Shown: in pieces, positions 58,801 to 64,000 of the stretch
Layout of the letters: every line of letters starts with the position of its first letter
How positions within the stretch are numbered: the first letter of the stretch is position 1
NCBI RefSeq assembly: GCF_950023065.1
Contig: NC_088679.1
Location: forward strand, 70,866,001-70,930,000
Length of the DNA: 64,000 nt
Direction: 5' to 3'
DNA from: Planococcus citri
Taxonomy: Eukaryota; Arthropoda; Insecta; Hemiptera; Pseudococcidae
Position numbers and translations under genes: made by a program
The notes under the pieces: model-generated
What the model was told of the DNA's origin: nothing
Databases searched by the model: none
What the model saw: the letters and a program-made list of their open reading frames with translations, nothing else

Positions 58801-61800
58801 AATTACGTAAGAGGTCTACCCAGAAAGTGCTTGCCAAAAACTACTTTTTGGCCATATTCGTAAAGATTATGACCGGATTCTTGTGACAGCGAGATCTCAG
58901 GAACGGCTGAACCGATTTTGATCGACGAAGTCTCAAAAAAAAGCTTTTGACCCGCAGATGTGCAGGTTTTAATCAAAAGTTCAAAAAGTTGCGCTGTAAA
59001 GCTCACAAATGCTCAATAATTGATTTTTGTCTTTACGTAGCGCATTCAACGTATACACAGTAGTACGTACATATATTATACCTTGAAAGAGCATCTAAAA
59101 AAGTCAAATCTTGAAGAAAAAAGTTCACAAAAAAGTTGTGCCTTAAAGCTCAAAAAAGCTTAATAATTGATTTTTGTCTAAGTATACGTAGCCAACTTGA
59201 GGTATACAGAGAAGTACGTATATTATACCTTGAAAGAGCATCAAAAGAAGTCAAATGTCGAAGAAAAAAGTTCACAAAAAAGTTGCGCCATAAAGCTCAA
59301 AAAAGCTCAATAATTGATTTTAGCCTATGTGTAGCATATGTCACGTATTCACAGTAGTACGTATATTATACCTCGAAAGAGCATCTAAAAAAGTCAAATG
59401 TTGAAGAATAAAGTTCACAAAAAAAGCTCAATATCTATATATTAATAGCAAGGTGTTTTTTTTTTGTGATCGTTCGTTTGGAAGAACCGCCGAACCGATT
59501 TTGTTCGACGATGTCTAAAAAAAAGCTTTTGACCCGTAGATGTGCAGGTTTTGGTCAAAAGTTCAAAAAGTTTTGAAAAAAGCTTTCAAAAGATTCAAAA
59601 AGCTCAAAAATTGATACAGTATAAACAAGCGTGACGATGTATACGCGAATGTACGTATGGTCCACCTAGAAAGAGCTTGCCAAAAAATACTTTTTGACCA
59701 TATTTGTTAAGTTTTATAAAAAGCTTGAAGCTCGAAAAAGTTGAAAAAGCTTTGTACATGACGTAAACAATTAGAATTCTGCAATACCCCATAAACGTTT
59801 TAAATTACGTAAGAGGTCTACCCAGAAAGTGCTTGCCAAAAACTACTTTTTGGCCATATTCGTAAAGATTATGACCGGATTCTTGTGACAGCGAGATCTC
59901 AGGAACGGCTGAACCGATTTTGATCGACGAAGTCTCAAAAAAAAGCTTTTGACCCGCAGATGTGCAGGTTTTAATCAAAAGTTCAAAAAGTTGCGCTGTA
60001 AAGCTCACAAATGCTCAATAATTGATTTTTGTCTTTACGTAGCGCATTCAACGTATACACAGTAGTACGTACATATATTATACCTTGAAAGAGCATCTAA
60101 AAAAGTCAAATCTTGAAGAAAAAAGTTCACAAAAAAGTTGTGCCTTAAAGCTCAAAAAAGCTTAATAATTGATTTTTGTCTAAGTATACGTAGCCAACTT
60201 GAGGTATACAGAGAAGTACGTATATTATACCTTGAAAGAGCATCAAAAGAAGTCAAATGTCGAAGAAAAAAGTTCACAAAAAAGTTGCGCCATAAAGCTC
60301 AAAAAAGCTCAATAATTGATTTTAGCCTATGTGTAGCATATGTCACGTATTCACAGTAGTACGTATATTATACCTCGAAAGAGCATCTAAAAAAGTCAAA
60401 TGTTGAAGAATAAAGTTCACAAAAAAAGCTCAATATCTATATATTAATAGCAAGGTGTTTTTTTTTTGTGATCGTTCGTTTGGAAGAACCGCCGAACCGA
60501 TTTTGTTCGACGATGTCTAAAAAAAAGCTTTTGACCCGTAGATGTGCAGGTTTTGGTCAAAAGTTCAAAAAGTTTTGAAAAAAGCTTTCAAAAGATTCAA
60601 AAAGCTCAAAAATTGATACAGTATAAACAAGCGTGACGATGTATACGCGAATGTACGTATGGTCCACCTAGAAAGAGCTTGCCAAAAAATACTTTTTGAC
60701 CATATTTGTTAAGTTTTATAAAAAGCTTGAAGCTCGAAAAAGTTGAAAAAGCTTTGTACATGACGTAAACAATTAGAATTCTGCAATACCCCATAAACGT
60801 TTTAAATTACGTAAGAGGTCTACCCAGAAAGTGCTTGCCAAAAACTACTTTTTGGCCATATTCGTAAAGATTATGACCGGATTCTTGTGACAGCGAGATC
60901 TCAGGAACGGCTGAACCGATTTTGATCGACGAAGTCTCAAAAAAAAGCTTTTGACCCGCAGATGTGCAGGTTTTAATCAAAAGTTCAAAAAGTTGCGCTG
61001 TAAAGCTCACAAATGCTCAATAATTGATTTTTGTCTTTACGTAGCGCATTCAACGTATACACAGTAGTACGTACATATATTATACCTTGAAAGAGCATCT
61101 AAAAAAGTCAAATCTTGAAGAAAAAAGTTCACAAAAAAGTTGTGCCTTAAAGCTCAAAAAAGCTTAATAATTGATTTTTGTCTAAGTATACGTAGCCAAC
61201 TTGAGGTATACAGAGAAGTACGTATATTATACCTTGAAAGAGCATCAAAAGAAGTCAAATGTCGAAGAAAAAAGTTCACAAAAAAGTTGCGCCATAAAGC
61301 TCAAAAAAGCTCAATAATTGATTTTAGCCTATGTGTAGCATATGTCACGTATTCACAGTAGTACGTATATTATACCTCGAAAGAGCATCTAAAAAAGTCA
61401 AATGTTGAAGAATAAAGTTCACAAAAAAAGCTCAATATCTATATATTAATAGCAAGGTGTTTTTTTTTTGTGATCGTTCGTTTGGAAGAACCGCCGAACC
61501 GATTTTGTTCGACGATGTCTAAAAAAAAGCTTTTGACCCGTAGATGTGCAGGTTTTGGTCAAAAGTTCAAAAAGTTTTGAAAAAAGCTTTCAAAAGATTC
61601 AAAAAGCTCAAAAATTGATACAGTATAAACAAGCGTGACGATGTATACGCGAATGTACGTATGGTCCACCTAGAAAGAGCTTGCCAAAAAATACTTTTTG
61701 ACCATATTTGTTAAGTTTTATAAAAAGCTTGAAGCTCGAAAAAGTTGAAAAAGCTTTGTACATGACGTAAACAATTAGAATTCTGCAATACCCCATAAAC

Positions 61801-62873
61801 GTTTTAAATTACGTAAGAGGTCTACCCAGAAAGTGCTTGCCAAAAACTACTTTTTGGCCATATTCGTAAAGATTATGACCGGATTCTTGTGACAGCGAGA
61901 TCTCAGGAACGGCTGAACCGATTTTGATCGACGAAGTCTCAAAAAAAAGCTTTTGACCCGCAGATGTGCAGGTTTTAATCAAAAGTTCAAAAAGTTGCGC
62001 TGTAAAGCTCACAAATGCTCAATAATTGATTTTTGTCTTTACGTAGCGCATTCAACGTATACACAGTAGTACGTACATATATTATACCTTGAAAGAGCAT
62101 CTAAAAAAGTCAAATCTTGAAGAAAAAAGTTCACAAAAAAGTTGTGCCTTAAAGCTCAAAAAAGCTTAATAATTGATTTTTGTCTAAGTATACGTAGCCA
62201 ACTTGAGGTATACAGAGAAGTACGTATATTATACCTTGAAAGAGCATCAAAAGAAGTCAAATGTCGAAGAAAAAAGTTCACAAAAAAGTTGCGCCATAAA
62301 GCTCAAAAAAGCTCAATAATTGATTTTAGCCTATGTGTAGCATATGTCACGTATTCACAGTAGTACGTATATTATACCTCGAAAGAGCATCTAAAAAAGT
62401 CAAATGTTGAAGAATAAAGTTCACAAAAAAAGCTCAATATCTATATATTAATAGCAAGGTGTTTTTTTTTTGTGATCGTTCGTTTGGAAGAACCGCCGAA
62501 CCGATTTTGTTCGACGATGTCTAAAAAAAAGCTTTTGACCCGTAGATGTGCAGGTTTTGGTCAAAAGTTCAAAAAGTTTTGAAAAAAGCTTTCAAAAGAT
62601 TCAAAAAGCTCAAAAATTGATACAGTATAAACAAGCGTGACGATGTATACGCGAATGTACGTATGGTCCACCTAGAAAGAGCTTGCCAAAAAATACTTTT
62701 TGACCATATTTGTTAAGTTTTATAAAAAGCTTGAAGCTCGAAAAAGTTGAAAAAGCTTTGTACATGACGTAAACAATTAGAATTCTGCAATACCCCATAA
62801 ACGTTTTAAATTACGTAAGAGGTCTACCCAGAAAGTGCTTGCCAAAAACTACTTTTTGGCCATATTCGTAAAG
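55860..62873. repeat. Satellite array: exactly seven 1002-bp tandem units
   Basis: Units start at 55860, 56862, 57864, 58866, 59868, 60870 and 61872 with ATTATGACCGGATTCTTGTG and end in TTCGTAAAG. Every short reading frame recurs with identical translation at 1002-base spacing, and I saw no base difference between units on inspection. Each unit is itself composite: a GAACCGATTTTGATCGACGA block, three ~147-bp subrepeats (GCTCAATAATTGATTTT... with TACGTATATTATACCT), a second GAACCGATTTTGTTCGACGA block preceded by ATCTATATATTAATAGC, and two copies of a GCTTGCCAAAAA.TACTTTTTG block. The 62-73 codon frames are not supported as genes. Confidence 0.97.
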
Positions 62874-64000
62874 TTTTGAAAAAAGCTTAAAGCTCAAAAA
62901 AGCTCAAATGTCATATTTTCCTTATATTATATTGTGTAATGTGTCGATTGATATGTTTTCGAGGTCGTAGAGTTCGAATCTGGAGTCAGTTTTTTGGTGG
63001 GGTTGTGGTATCAAAACTTTGGAAAGTTCTGATTAAAGCTTTGAAAAGCTTCAAAAAGCTCAAAAAGTTCAAGGCAGTATAAATGACTGTGTCGATGTAT
63101 ACGCGCAAGTACGTATAGTGTACCTACAAAGAACTTGCCAAAAAATGTTTTTTGACCATATTTGTAGAATTTTGGAAAAAGTTCAAAGCTCGAAAAAGTT
63201 CAAAAAACGTTATACATGACATAAACAATTAGAATTTTTCAGTACCCGATACCTATTTTAATGTATGTATGGCCTATACCTAGAATATGCTTGCCAAAAA
63301 TACTTTTTGACCATATTCGTAAAGTTTTGAAAAAAGCTTAAAGTTCAAAAAAGCTCAAATGTCAAATGTTTCTTATATTATTGTGTGATATGTCGATTGA
63401 TATGTTTTCGAGGTCGTAGAGTTCGAATCTGGAGTTATTTTATTGGTGAGGTTGTGGGGTGAGTGGTGGAGGAGCTTAAAGCTTTAAAAAGTTCAAAAAG
63501 CGTCATACTTCATAAGAACAATTAAAATTCTCCAGTGTCCAATAAATATTTTAAGTATGTATAGTCTCCCTAAAAAGAGCTCCCCAAAAAATACTTTTTG
63601 ACCATATTCGCAAAATTCTGAAGGAAGCTTAAAGTTGAAAAAAGTTCAAAAAGCTTCAGATATGATGTAAAAATTAGAATACTCCAGTGCCCAATGAATA
63701 TTTTAAAGTATGTATAGTCAACCTATATCGAGCTTGCCAAAAAATACTTTTTGACCATATTCGTGAAATTTTGAAGAAAGCTTAAAGCTGAAATTTTTTT
63801 AGAAAGCTTCAGATATGACATAAAAAATTAGTATTCTCCAGTACCGAACCAATTTAGAGTACTCATAGTCTACTTAGAAAAAGCTTGCCATAAAATACAT
63901 TTTGACACATCCGCAGTTTTGAAGAAAGCTTAAATGAAATCCTAAAGCTTAAAAAACATGAAAAAGCTTCATACAATCAGTATTCTCTACTACTCAATAA
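62874..64000. repeat. Diverged relatives of the satellite subunits, including a ~449-bp duplication
   Basis: Immediately after the last unit, GTTTTGAAAAAAGCTTAAAG begins a block that recurs at 63322 (449 bases on), including GTCGATTGATATGTTTTCGA and GTCGTAGAGTTCGAATCTGG. Blocks homologous to the 3' half of the 1002-bp unit (GCTTGCCAAAAAATACTTTTTGACCATATTCG) recur near 63130, 63295, 63575, 63735 and 63885 with substantial divergence, to the window end. The GAGTTCGAATC word resembles a pol III B-box, but no A-box partner was identified. Confidence 0.85.

Noticed and set aside
56130..62798. Recurring 62-73 codon frames in each 1002-bp unit as a possible tandem gene family
   Set aside because: The frames lie on both strands, are short, of low complexity and unlike known proteins. 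Their conservation only reflects identity of the DNA units.

Overview
This is a eukaryotic window, almost certainly from an insect. It is AT-rich and gene-poor, has spliceosomal introns, and is packed with transposable elements and tandem repeats. No bacterial-type operons, rRNA genes or CRISPR arrays are visible. The texture (many short words such as TACCTACCTAC and TACTCGTA, Jockey-type and other non-LTR retrotransposons, many TA-flanked inverted-repeat elements) would fit a hemipteran such as a scale insect or mealybug, but that placement is inference only.

The only convincing host gene is represented by three + strand exons (3279-3438, 9433-9513, 13164-13270). They join in perfect phase into one peptide resembling a conserved block of TIMELESS/Timeout, the replication-fork protection protein. 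Introns of about 6.0 and 3.7 kb separate them and hold degenerate low-complexity and tandem repeats. I found neither the preceding exons (before 3279) nor the following ones (after 13270).

Region by region: 1-3278 is unannotated AT-rich sequence. 3279-13270 holds the exons and their repeat-filled introns. 15221-16070 is a deleted Jockey-type retrotransposon. 16130-17560 and 20395-21410 are degenerate tandem repeats, with a second non-LTR fragment at 19950-20371. 21890-22364 is a solo LTR with a 4-bp target duplication. 26040-27660 holds a ~145-bp tandem repeat and an interspersed repeat split by a 125-bp MITE with a 5-bp duplication. 30331-33120 holds a TA-flanked MITE and a three-layer nest (solo LTR inside a SINE-like element inside a non-LTR retrotransposon). 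35061-39654 is a larger nest of inverted-repeat elements, including a fold-back mariner derivative. 38715-43165 carries a satellite built on TTCGCGAACGAA, interrupted by a non-LTR fragment sitting in a 9-bp minisatellite. 46375-49330 has a MITE and a ~430-bp tandem repeat. 53000-55500 has a fold-back element with a tRNA-like SINE head and a non-LTR pseudogene split by a hAT-like MITE. 55860-62873 is exactly seven apparently identical 1002-bp tandem units, followed to the window end by diverged relatives.

The stretches without an assignment (13271-15220, 17561-19949, 22365-26039, 27661-30330, 33121-35060, 39655-40974, 43166-46374, 50102-52647) are less repetitive and more balanced in composition, but contain no reading frame I can connect to a protein family. 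They may be intronic or intergenic. No complete functional gene system can be read from this window. Its main interest is the layered repeat architecture and the homogeneous 1002-bp array.
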